DNA from: Alphaproteobacteria bacterium | Lineage (GTDB): Bacteria > Pseudomonadota > Alphaproteobacteria > Micavibrionales > Micavibrionaceae | NCBI GenBank assembly: GCA_002701555.1 | Contig: NZVS01000077.1 | Coordinates: 1 to 19,136, forward strand | Direction of reading: 5' to 3' | DNA length: 19,136 bases | In this document: piece after piece, positions 12,548 through 19,136 of the stretch | Layout: each line of letters starts with the position of its first letter | How positions within the stretch are numbered: the first letter of the stretch is position 1 | The notes under the pieces: generated by a model | The model's database searches: none | What the model was told of the DNA's origin: nothing | What the model saw: only the letters and a program-made list of their open reading frames with translations | Program-made: the position numbers and the translations under genes

Positions 12548-15358
12548 ATGGATAAAGAAACACTCTCAAAAGCCTTATTTCTGGTTGATGGGTCGGGATT
12601 TATATTCCGCGCTTATCACGCTCTTCCCCCCCTGACCCGTAAAGATGGTACGCCCGTTGGTGCGGTGCTTGGCTTTACAAATATGTTTATGAAGCTGCTG
12701 ACCGATTATAAGGCGGGGGCGGTTGCCGTAATATTTGACGCGGCACGCACAAATTTCAGGAATGAGATTTATGACCAGTACAAGGCCAACCGCGACGAAA
12801 CGCCTGAAGATCTTGTTCCACAATTCCCTCTCATCCGTGAGGCAACGGAAGCCTTTGGTCTGCCCTCACTGGAATTAGAAGGCTATGAGGCCGATGATCT
12901 GATCGCAACTTATGCGCGGCTTGCCGAAGAAGAGGGGCGTCCTGTTGTTATTGTTTCATCCGATAAAGATTTAATGCAGTTGGTTCGCGATGACGTCTGC
13001 ATGATGGATCCTATGAAGGGAAGCTTTGTCTGCGCGCCCGAAGTTATGGACAAATTCGGTGTGACACCTGATAAGGTTGTCGATGTACAGGCTTTATGCG
13101 GAGATTCAATTGATAATGTGCCTGGTGTGCCTGGTATTGGTATCAAAACGGCAGCATTGCTTATAAATGAATATGGCGATCTGGAAACCTTGTTGGAGCG
13201 CGCCGAGGAAATCCCGCAAAATAAGCGCCGCGAAACGCTGATTGAAAATGCTGAAATGGCGCGCATCTCTAAAAAGCTGGTGACATTGGATGATAAGGTC
13301 GATGTGCCTGTATCTATTGAGGGCCTGAAGCTGGAAGATCCGTTTACGGACAAGCTGGTGGAGTTTTTGCAAAACCAGGGTTTTAAATCAGTCGTGACGC
13401 GTTTGCGCAGTATGATGGATTTGCCTGAAAGCGAGACTGAAAGCACAGGCGCTGAAGATTCTGCCGCACAAGATTCAGAAACAGGCCGATCTGTGTTTAT
13501 TCCAAAAATGCCGCCTATTGAAGATAATAAATATGTTCTGGTTGATACGGAGCAGGTATTAACGGAATGGGTTGAAAAACTTTCGCAAGCGAAACATTTT
13601 GCGATTGATACGGAAACAACCTCGCTTACACCTGCCAAGGCCGAGCTCGTTGGCATTTCTCTAAGTGTCGAACCGGGTGAAGCCGCATACATCCCGCTTG
13701 GTCATAAATCACGTAAAACTGACTTGTTTGATGACGGGGGTGGAGAGGACTGCATACAACTGCCAATGGAAACAGTGCTTTCGGCGTTAAAACCAATCCT
13801 TGAAAATCCGGCGATTTTAAAAATCGGGCAAAATATTAAATATGATCTGCAAATGTTTATGAAACATGGCATCACCCCGCAAGCGCTGGACGATACAATG
13901 TTGATATCCTATGTACTGGACGGGTCTTCCCATGCTCATGGTATGGATTATCTGTCTGATACCCTTCTGGGTCACAAGCCCATTCCTTTCAAAGACGTCG
14001 TCGGGACCGGCAAAAAACAAATATGTTTTTCTGAAACCGAGCTTGAAAAAGCCCTGCCATATGCCGCGGAAGATGCCGATATAACACTCCGAATTTGGCA
14101 TATGCTTAAACCCCGTCTTGTTGCCGAGAAAATGGTTTATGTTTATGAAACAATTGAGCGTCCGCTTATTCCTGTTATTGCCGAGATGGAATTAAACGGG
14201 ATCAAAGTCGACAGGAATGTTTTGCATGAGATGAGCACGCGTTTCGGCAAAAAACTGGCTGAGCTGGAAACTGAAATTCATAAACTTGCAGGTCATGAAT
14301 TTAACGTGGCCTCCCCAAAACAATTGGGTCAGGTTCTATTTGATGAAATGGGCTTGAAAGGCGGTAAGAAAACAAAGACCGGTGACTGGTCAACAGGCGC
14401 GGCATTGTTGGAAAAACTGGCAAATGAAGGTCACGAAATTGTAGTTAAAGTCATGGAACACCGTCAGTTGTCAAAGCTGAAGTCGACCTATACGGACGCA
14501 TTACAAGAACAGATAAATCCTGATACAGGACGCGTACATACATCTTTTCATATGGCAGGGACATCGACCGGACGCCTGTCTTCAAGCGATCCGAATTTGC
14601 AAAATATTCCTATTAGAACAGAAGAGGGGCGTGAAATACGTACCGCCTTTGTTGCCAAAGATGGGTGCAAATTGCTTTCCATAGATTATTCACAAATTGA
14701 GTTGAGGCTAGCGGCGCAAATGGCCGATATCAAAAGATTAAAATCTGCCTTCCAGTCAGGCGCAGATATTCACGCCGCGACCGCATCCGAAGTTTTTGAC
14801 GTGCCACTTGATGAAATGACATCTGAAATTCGGCGCCGTGCCAAGGCAATTAATTTTGGTATCATATATGGGATCAGCGCATGGGGGCTTGCCAAACAGC
14901 TGGATATCGAACCTGGCGAGGCAGGAGATTATATTAAGGCCTATTTCAAGCGATTTCCTGAGCTTGCCAATTTTATGGAAGCCAAGAAAGAAGAGGCACG
15001 AAGCAAAGGTTATGTGCAAACCCTGTTCGGACGCAAATGCTATACACCGGGTATTGATGATAAGAATGGCGGAATACGCAGTTTTGCAGAACGCGCGGCC
15101 ATTAATGCGCCGCTACAGGGCACAGCCGCAGATATAATGAAACTGGCTATGAACGACATTCCCAAAGCCCTGAGTGACAACAACCTTAAGGCTCGACTCC
15201 TTTTGCAGGTCCATGATGAACTTATTCTGGAAGTACCGGAAGCTGAGCTTGAGAAGACAAAAGAGATTGTTGCCGAGGTCATGGAAAATGTCGCCCAGTT
15301 CGATATTCCGTTAACAGCTGAAGGCGGTATAGGCGAAAGCTGGGCCGAGGCACATTAA
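12548..15358 (+). CDS. polA: DNA polymerase I
   Basis: A full-length three-domain polymerase of 936 residues (938 if the ATG at 12542 is used). The 5' nuclease domain (about 8-275) has LFLVDGSGFIFRAYHAL, EGYEADDLIATYARL, SSDKDLMQLV and the helix-hairpin-helix VPGVPGIGIKTA. An acidic, Ser/Glu-rich linker follows (about 295-320). The 3'-5' exonuclease domain has FAIDTETTSL with the metal-binding DTE near residue 354, so proofreading looks intact, unlike in some bacterial PolA enzymes. The polymerase domain has motif A SIDYSQIELR (Asp about 713), motif B RRRAKAINFGIIYG (about 760-773) and motif C LQVHDEL (Asp about 890). It fills gaps, removes RNA primers and serves in repair. The gene ends 10 bp from the stop of a convergent gene, with no terminator between. 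Confidence 0.98.
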   Translation: MDKETLSKALFLVDGSGFIFRAYHALPPLTRKDGTPVGAVLGFTNMFMKLLTDYKAGAVAVIFDAARTNFRNEIYDQYKANRDETPEDLVPQFPLIREATEAFGLPSLELEGYEADDLIATYARLAEEEGRPVVIVSSDKDLMQLVRDDVCMMDPMKGSFVCAPEVMDKFGVTPDKVVDVQALCGDSIDNVPGVPGIGIKTAALLINEYGDLETLLERAEEIPQNKRRETLIENAEMARISKKLVTLDDKVDVPVSIEGLKLEDPFTDKLVEFLQNQGFKSVVTRLRSMMDLPESETESTGAEDSAAQDSETGRSVFIPKMPPIEDNKYVLVDTEQVLTEWVEKLSQAKHFAIDTETTSLTPAKAELVGISLSVEPGEAAYIPLGHKSRKTDLFDDGGGEDCIQLPMETVLSALKPILENPAILKIGQNIKYDLQMFMKHGITPQALDDTMLISYVLDGSSHAHGMDYLSDTLLGHKPIPFKDVVGTGKKQICFSETELEKALPYAAEDADITLRIWHMLKPRLVAEKMVYVYETIERPLIPVIAEMELNGIKVDRNVLHEMSTRFGKKLAELETEIHKLAGHEFNVASPKQLGQVLFDEMGLKGGKKTKTGDWSTGAALLEKLANEGHEIVVKVMEHRQLSKLKSTYTDALQEQINPDTGRVHTSFHMAGTSTGRLSSSDPNLQNIPIRTEEGREIRTAFVAKDGCKLLSIDYSQIELRLAAQMADIKRLKSAFQSGADIHAATASEVFDVPLDEMTSEIRRRAKAINFGIIYGISAWGLAKQLDIEPGEAGDYIKAYFKRFPELANFMEAKKEEARSKGYVQTLFGRKCYTPGIDDKNGGIRSFAERAAINAPLQGTAADIMKLAMNDIPKALSDNNLKARLLLQVHDELILEVPEAELEKTKEIVAEVMENVAQFDIPLTAEGGIGESWAEAH

Positions 15359-15368
15359 GACTTATCTG

Positions 15369-16331
15369 TTATGGCGCAGGTGCGCCCAAATCTGATGCGT
15401 TGCGGGGGCCATCATAGGCTGGGATATATCTAGAGATAAACTTGTCCTCATCCATGAAATAACCCTCGCTATCCGGACCGACGCGCTTCATTTTGTCAAT
15501 TTCGGCCAGTGTTGCTTCACGGTCTACCATGTTTGACTGGAATAGCTTTTCCAATACCTGCTCTTTTAAGAACTGGCCATCTGCCGGGCCATCAAAGATG
15601 CATTTATTGTCTAGGGAGACTTTTACAACAGGTGCAGAATATCCTGATCCATCGCGCGCTTTTTCATAGCCTTGCGATGAAATCTCGAAATGCCAGTTCT
15701 TGTCCAACCATGGTATTTCTGCCTTTATAAAATCACCTTTATCCTTGAAAACCCAAGGGTTTCCAAGACCCGCCATATCGGTAAGACCAGGCAGGATATG
15801 ATCTGTAAGCGTCTCTGGTAATGTGTAAGACGCTTCTTCCATAGCTATCATAGCTTGCGCGCGGGCAAGTGCCGATGATGCAAGTCCTTTGATAGACTGG
15901 CCATCTCCGTTAGTGGCAGGATTTAAGTAACAAAGATTATTGTTTTTATCATATTGTAGAAGGTGCCCTTCTGTTCCGCGACTGGCTGCAAGATAGGCTG
16001 CAATGCGGTCAGTCCATTCAAAAACCAGATCAGGGTTTCCAATACTGTCAAGCTGTACGACGTTATATGGCGCGCGGCCATCCACCTCATCAGGATCGAT
16101 AAAAATTGTCTGTGCCGAGCCCGCGCCAAATGCTTCCATTATTTCACTTTGCATTGAAGCGTGAGGAGTTAGTTCCGCATGCTCCTCATTATTGCTGTCG
16201 GGTTTCACCAGATAATGTGTCAGATTTTCATACGGGTCAAAATGCATGTCAACGCATGCAGTAAAACTGGGAATGATGTCAGCGGTCAGAACAAGACCTT
16301 CACAAGGAGTATTTTTTGTTTTTTTAAGCAT
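15369..16331 (-). CDS. Conserved-looking protein of unknown function, probably leaderless
   Basis: This 320-residue acidic, soluble protein is not recognised. It has no signal peptide, although LTADIIPSFTACVDMHFDP near the start contains one short hydrophobic patch. Visible segments are AQTIFIDPDEVDGRAPYNVV, FEWTDRIAAYLAASRG, SALARAQAMIAMEEASYTLP and EISSQGYEKARDGSGYSAP. The C-terminus is Pro/Ala-rich. A near-consensus promoter (16339-16367) ends 7 bp before the ATG at 16331, leaving essentially no leader and no ribosome site. It lies 48 bp downstream of aroQ on the same strand but has its own promoter, and converges on polA. No domain family is evident; the long frame and the strong promoter support a real gene. 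Confidence 0.7.
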   Translation of the reverse strand: MLKKTKNTPCEGLVLTADIIPSFTACVDMHFDPYENLTHYLVKPDSNNEEHAELTPHASMQSEIMEAFGAGSAQTIFIDPDEVDGRAPYNVVQLDSIGNPDLVFEWTDRIAAYLAASRGTEGHLLQYDKNNNLCYLNPATNGDGQSIKGLASSALARAQAMIAMEEASYTLPETLTDHILPGLTDMAGLGNPWVFKDKGDFIKAEIPWLDKNWHFEISSQGYEKARDGSGYSAPVVKVSLDNKCIFDGPADGQFLKEQVLEKLFQSNMVDREATLAEIDKMKRVGPDSEGYFMDEDKFISRYIPAYDGPRNASDLGAPAP

Positions 16332-16338
16332 GGGGAAA

Positions 16339-16367
16339 ACTATAAACCCCCGATTAAATTATGTCAA
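16339..16367 (-). promoter_or_regulatory. Near-consensus sigma-70 promoter with start at the ATG
   Basis: On the reverse strand TTGACA (16367-16362), 17 bp, then TATAGT (16344-16339): a perfect -35, ideal spacing and a five-of-six -10. Only 7 bp (TTTCCCC) separate the -10 from the ATG at 16331, so the message for the downstream gene should be leaderless. Confidence 0.75.
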
Positions 16368-16379
16368 TAAATTATGGGG

Positions 16380-16805
16380 TCAGAGGAAATAATCGATCGC
16401 CTCGATATATCCTTGTGCGCCTTTTCCGGCGATCACTTTTGTCGCAAGAGTTTCTATGAAAGAAAAATGTCTAAATTCTTCACGTTTTTTGGGGTCAGAG
16501 AGATGAACCTCTATTATAGGGCAATCATGCAGTTTAAGCGCATCATGAATGGCAACTGATGTGTGCGTGTAAGCAGCGGCGTTAATGATTATGCCGTCAA
16601 GACGTCCCATTTTATCCTGAAGCCAGGTAACTATTTCACCTTCATGATTGGATTGTCGGAAATCTATTTGTATCTCATGCCCCTTGATATGCACGTCACA
16701 AGACTTTCGAATGTCTTCCAATGTCTGTGAACCATAGATTTCAGGCTCCCGACGGCCCAGCATATTGAGATTTGGGCCATTCAGGATAAGGATATTTTTC
16801 TTCAT
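16380..16805 (-). CDS. aroQ: 3-dehydroquinate dehydratase, type II
   Basis: At 141 residues this has the normal size for the type II enzyme, which removes water from 3-dehydroquinate to give 3-dehydroshikimate in the shikimate pathway, as a cytoplasmic dodecamer. The start is ILILNGPNLNMLGRREPEIY, with catalytic Tyr24. Next come DFRQSNHEGEIV, IINAAAYTHTSVAI (Asn75, catalytic His81), EVHLSDPKKREEFRHFS (His101, Arg112) and VIAGKGAQGY. An Asp follows Ser103 where most relatives have Asn, a minor change. A TTG at 16835 overlaps the upstream stop and would add ten residues of non-family sequence, so the ATG at 16805 is chosen. The gene lies 30 bp after the DsbA-like gene in the same direction and is probably co-transcribed with it. 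Confidence 0.96.
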   Translation of the reverse strand: MKKNILILNGPNLNMLGRREPEIYGSQTLEDIRKSCDVHIKGHEIQIDFRQSNHEGEIVTWLQDKMGRLDGIIINAAAYTHTSVAIHDALKLHDCPIIEVHLSDPKKREEFRHFSFIETLATKVIAGKGAQGYIEAIDYFL

Positions 16806-16835
16806 TTTGTAAGAATCTGTCTCGAATGAGGGCAA

Positions 16836-17618
16836 TTAGCCTTCTTTCTTTTGACGCTCCGCCTCAATGATGTCTTTCATCTGGTCGTATGGCACGTATC
16901 CACGGATAACTTCTGACTCAATGACGAATCCAGGAGTACCTGATACGCCCATATCTTCTGCAAACTGTCGGTTTGCAGCGATTTCATTTTGAACGTCTTC
17001 ACTTTGAGCATCCTGTTTAAGTTGCTCTACATCCAGACCAACACGCTCTGCCATTTCTGTCAAAGTCGCTTCAGTTTTTTGTCCCTGGAATGTCATAAGT
17101 TCACGGTGAAAATCCCAGTATTTATCTTTATCCTGTTTAAGGACTGCCAAAGACCATTGGGACGCAAGAAGGGATGAGGGACCTAGAATTGGAAGTTCTA
17201 TAAGGGCAACTTTAACATCGTCTTCATTGTCCAGCACTTCTTGCACACCTTCAAAAGCCTTTTTACAATAGCCGCAATTGTAGTCAAAAAATTCTGCAAC
17301 TATTATGTTACCATCATCATTTCCTACAACAGGAAACTGGTCAGGATTATTTCTAATCGCAGCCATCAACTCGCCGGCTTTTTCGTTGGCTTTGGCCTCG
17401 GCTTCTTCCATTTGTTGTACGCGGTAGTTTTCAAGTGCATCAAGAATAACCTGAGGATTTTCGTTAATATAGGTTTCAATCATCTGATTGATCTCTGCTT
17501 TCTGGTCTTTTTTCAGGCTTTGTGCACCTGCCTGTGAAGATGTGACCAGCAGACCCGCAGTGATTGCGATTTTTAAGGCAATAGCGGTACCAGCAAGTAA
17601 TTTTGTACGAATTTTCAC
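16836..17618 (-). CDS. Periplasmic DsbA-family thiol-disulfide protein
   Basis: The 260-residue precursor begins with KIRTKLLAG and a hydrophobic stretch ending in TSSQAGAQ, a Sec signal peptide of about 33 residues. A charged helical region (40-90, with ENYRVQQMEEAEAKANEKAG) follows, as in ScsC/Com1-type members where it can mediate oligomerisation. The thioredoxin fold has the active site FFDYNCGYCKKAF (Cys115 and Cys118) and the cis-proline loop GVSGTPGFVI (Pro229). It should oxidise, reduce or isomerise disulfides in periplasmic proteins; the direction cannot be told from sequence. The start chosen is GTG at 17618, which has AAAGGA about 9 nt upstream. A longer frame starting at 17717 adds 33 residues and overlaps the upstream gene. 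It lies between the M48 protease and aroQ, an arrangement familiar in alphaproteobacteria. Confidence 0.92.
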   Translation of the reverse strand: MKIRTKLLAGTAIALKIAITAGLLVTSSQAGAQSLKKDQKAEINQMIETYINENPQVILDALENYRVQQMEEAEAKANEKAGELMAAIRNNPDQFPVVGNDDGNIIVAEFFDYNCGYCKKAFEGVQEVLDNEDDVKVALIELPILGPSSLLASQWSLAVLKQDKDKYWDFHRELMTFQGQKTEATLTEMAERVGLDVEQLKQDAQSEDVQNEIAANRQFAEDMGVSGTPGFVIESEVIRGYVPYDQMKDIIEAERQKKEG

Positions 17619-17697
17619 GATGATTAATCCTTTATGTTTAAAAATTTTAGCTAAAACAGTATAAACTTCATTTATTAACGGCAGGTTACCTGAACTT

Positions 17698-19041
17698 TTA
17701 AGAGTTATCCAGTACATTCAATATGTCTTGTGCCCTGTACCAATCTCCCGAACCACGTTCAAGACCTTTTAATGCTCCTTCTACGCGGGAGCGTGCATAA
17801 TCCTTCTGATTCAAAAGCATGGCTTCTTCAGCCAAATGAAGGCTGGCCCGCGGTTGGTCATTCAATCTGCCATAGGCCGTTGCCATAAGCCTATGTAGTC
17901 GTGAAGACCGCTTTTCATGTAATTGCGCCTTTTTCAGTTGCTCTATAGCCTGCCTGTAATGGTTTTCGTTGCCCCGCGCGCTTTCGATCAAGGCATGGGC
18001 GTAAGCCATACGGATAAGACCTGCATCGGGATCAAGCTCAACAGACTTTTTATACGGGACGAGCGATGCCTCAACCCGGCCTGACTCTGAGAGAGCCTGA
18101 CCTTTCAATTCATAATAATAAGGATTATCAGGGTCAGCAGCAATAAGCCCGTCTATAGATGAGAGAGCCTCACTAAGCTGGTTTTTCCTGTATTGCGCAA
18201 TGGCCCGTGCATACTTCGCTGGCATTGACTGGTCACGGTCGGAATAGTCCCAGATTACACGCTCAGGAGAGATAAAGCCGATTAATTTAGCTTTTGTCAT
18301 GGCGTATTCTCTTTGCCAAGCTTCGGGAACACCTTTTCCGTATGATGGTGAATCTTTTACCTTGTTTTCAATAGCGCTTAATCTGTTACGGGAGAGTGGG
18401 TGGGTGCGAACGTATTCCAGCTGGTTTGTCTGAGGCAATAGCTCCTGATCAATCATCTTCTCAAGAAATGTTTCCATCCCCTTGGCATCTATGCCTGCAG
18501 TACGCAGATAAGATATTCCGGCCTGGTCGGCTGTAGATTCTTGAACGCGACTGTGAGAGAGAAAGCCCGACATAGCTGAGGATTGACTGGCTGCACCTAT
18601 TGCACTGGCTGCACCACCGTTTCCTGATAGTACAGCTGCGCCAATTCCCAACACCATTCCCAATATTGACTCATAAGATGCGTTTTCCATGGCATCTTTA
18701 GTGCGTATAAGGTGACCTCCGCTTATATGACCAAGTTCGTGGGCAATGACACCCAGCAATTCGGATAAATTATCCGTTTCATTAATCAGCCCTGTATAAA
18801 TGAATATATTTTGACCGCCTGCAACGAAGGCATTGATTTGGCTGTCTTGGACAAATACAAAATTTACATTCTCGGGTGAAAGCCCCGCTGCCCGGATCAG
18901 GTCAGATGACCAGACCTTCATATTTTCTTCCAGTTCGGTGTCTCGAATAACAGTTTGTGCCTTAGCAGTACGTGGGATAAGCGCAGTAACTATAATGCTT
19001 ACACAAGCAGCAAGTAAGAAGAAAAAACGTGTCAGATTCAT
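17698..19041 (-). CDS. Periplasmic M48 metalloprotease with TPR domain, BepA-like
   Basis: The 447-residue precursor starts MNLTRFFFLLAACVSIIVTA, with a signal peptide ending near AKAQ. The M48 domain contains the zinc site VIAHELGHISGGH (HExxH at 101-105) and the downstream ligand Glu168 in QESTADQAG. RTHPLSRNRL near 212-221 corresponds to the loop that in E. coli BepA holds the regulatory histidine. A membrane-associating Gly/Ala-rich stretch (about 127-160) lies between them. The C-terminal 150 residues form tetratricopeptide-like helices (AIAQYRKNQLSEALSSIDGL, YYYELKGQALSESGRVEASL, IRMAYAHALIESARG). BepA-type enzymes assist or degrade outer-membrane proteins such as LptD in the periplasm. 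Alternative ATGs at 19056 and 19062 extend the N-terminus slightly; none has a clear ribosome site. It precedes the DsbA-like gene by 79 bp in the same direction, so a shared envelope-quality-control transcript is likely. Confidence 0.93.
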   Translation of the reverse strand: MNLTRFFFLLAACVSIIVTALIPRTAKAQTVIRDTELEENMKVWSSDLIRAAGLSPENVNFVFVQDSQINAFVAGGQNIFIYTGLINETDNLSELLGVIAHELGHISGGHLIRTKDAMENASYESILGMVLGIGAAVLSGNGGAASAIGAASQSSAMSGFLSHSRVQESTADQAGISYLRTAGIDAKGMETFLEKMIDQELLPQTNQLEYVRTHPLSRNRLSAIENKVKDSPSYGKGVPEAWQREYAMTKAKLIGFISPERVIWDYSDRDQSMPAKYARAIAQYRKNQLSEALSSIDGLIAADPDNPYYYELKGQALSESGRVEASLVPYKKSVELDPDAGLIRMAYAHALIESARGNENHYRQAIEQLKKAQLHEKRSSRLHRLMATAYGRLNDQPRASLHLAEEAMLLNQKDYARSRVEGALKGLERGSGDWYRAQDILNVLDNS

Positions 19042-19136
19042 AATATTACATTTCATAAACATTATAATGTTATAGTTGTGAGATAGAGTAAATCCTTTCA
19101 AAATAAAGCTGAATATTTATGACTGATTTTCTGGCA

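Noticed and set aside
12910..13692. 260-codon minus-strand frame inside polA
   Set aside because: It is antisense to well-conserved nuclease-domain sequence, Ser-rich and low in complexity, a typical shadow frame.
15373..15386. GGCGCAGGTGCGCC as a bidirectional terminator between polA and the convergent gene
   Set aside because: It lies within coding sequence at the end of the minus-strand gene, would have too small a loop if fully paired, and has no T tract.
16376..16500. GGGGTCAGAG occurring twice near the end of aroQ
   Set aside because: One copy encodes the conserved SDPK segment, and a 10-base match at this distance is weak; no other feature links the two.
16805..16835. TTG start at 16835 for aroQ, overlapping the upstream stop
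   Set aside because: It adds ten residues not found in the family; the ATG at 16805 gives the standard N-terminus leading to NILILNGPNLNM.
17618..17717. Longer N-terminus of the DsbA-like protein starting at 17717
   Set aside because: It overlaps the upstream protease gene and would put 33 polar and mixed residues before the signal peptide; GTG at 17618 has a proper ribosome site.

Overview
The window looks like a chromosomal segment of an alphaproteobacterium. The gene set (BepA-like M48 protease, DsbA-family thiol protein and AroQ in a row; RlmB; a three-domain PolA; GNVLFLILIAV-type pilin-like proteins) fits Alphaproteobacteria, perhaps a Micavibrio-like or Rhodospirillales-like lineage. 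That placement is inference from memory of gene families, not a search. The backbone has moderate GC. A block from about 3.3 to 8.7 kb is visibly richer in AT and is foreign in character.

Layout. 1-1061 (-): a SulP anion transporter, cut by the window edge. 1203-1589 (-): a small exported or anchored protein of unknown function. 1784-2467 (+): a short-chain dehydrogenase. 2486-3187 (-): a pilin-like anchored protein, lying between two copies of the last codons of the dehydrogenase gene. 3253-8685: a compact integrative island in the 3' end of a tRNA-Tyr(GTA) gene, bounded by a perfect 21-bp direct repeat. From left to right it carries a two-gene DUF1828/DUF1829 + DUF6978 module (-), a roughly 200-nt structured RNA with its own promoter and terminator (+), a small membrane protein (+), an AT-rich tandem-repeat region, a membrane-anchored protein of unknown function (+) and a DUF6538-type tyrosine integrase (-). 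8668-8752 (-): tRNA-Tyr. 8840-9637 (+): RlmB-like 2'-O-methyltransferase. 9715-11649 (+): an abutting pair, an NAD-synthase-like PP-loop protein with a shortened loop and an unknown partner. 11768-12391 (+): a beta-barrel outer-membrane protein. 12402-12472: a palindrome-ended intergenic repeat. 12548-15358 (+): polA. 15369-16331 (-): unknown. 16380-19041 (-): M48 protease, DsbA-like protein and AroQ, in transcription order.

The most interesting part is the island. It has no replication, transfer or virion genes: only an integrase, attachment sites and cargo. The cargo combines a translationally coupled DUF pair, a divergently transcribed structured RNA and two membrane proteins, so it is a candidate undescribed defence, toxin-antitoxin or satellite element. 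Second in interest are the PP-loop variant pair and two genes (polA and the gene at 15369-16331) whose promoters place transcription start almost exactly on the ATG, suggesting leaderless mRNAs.
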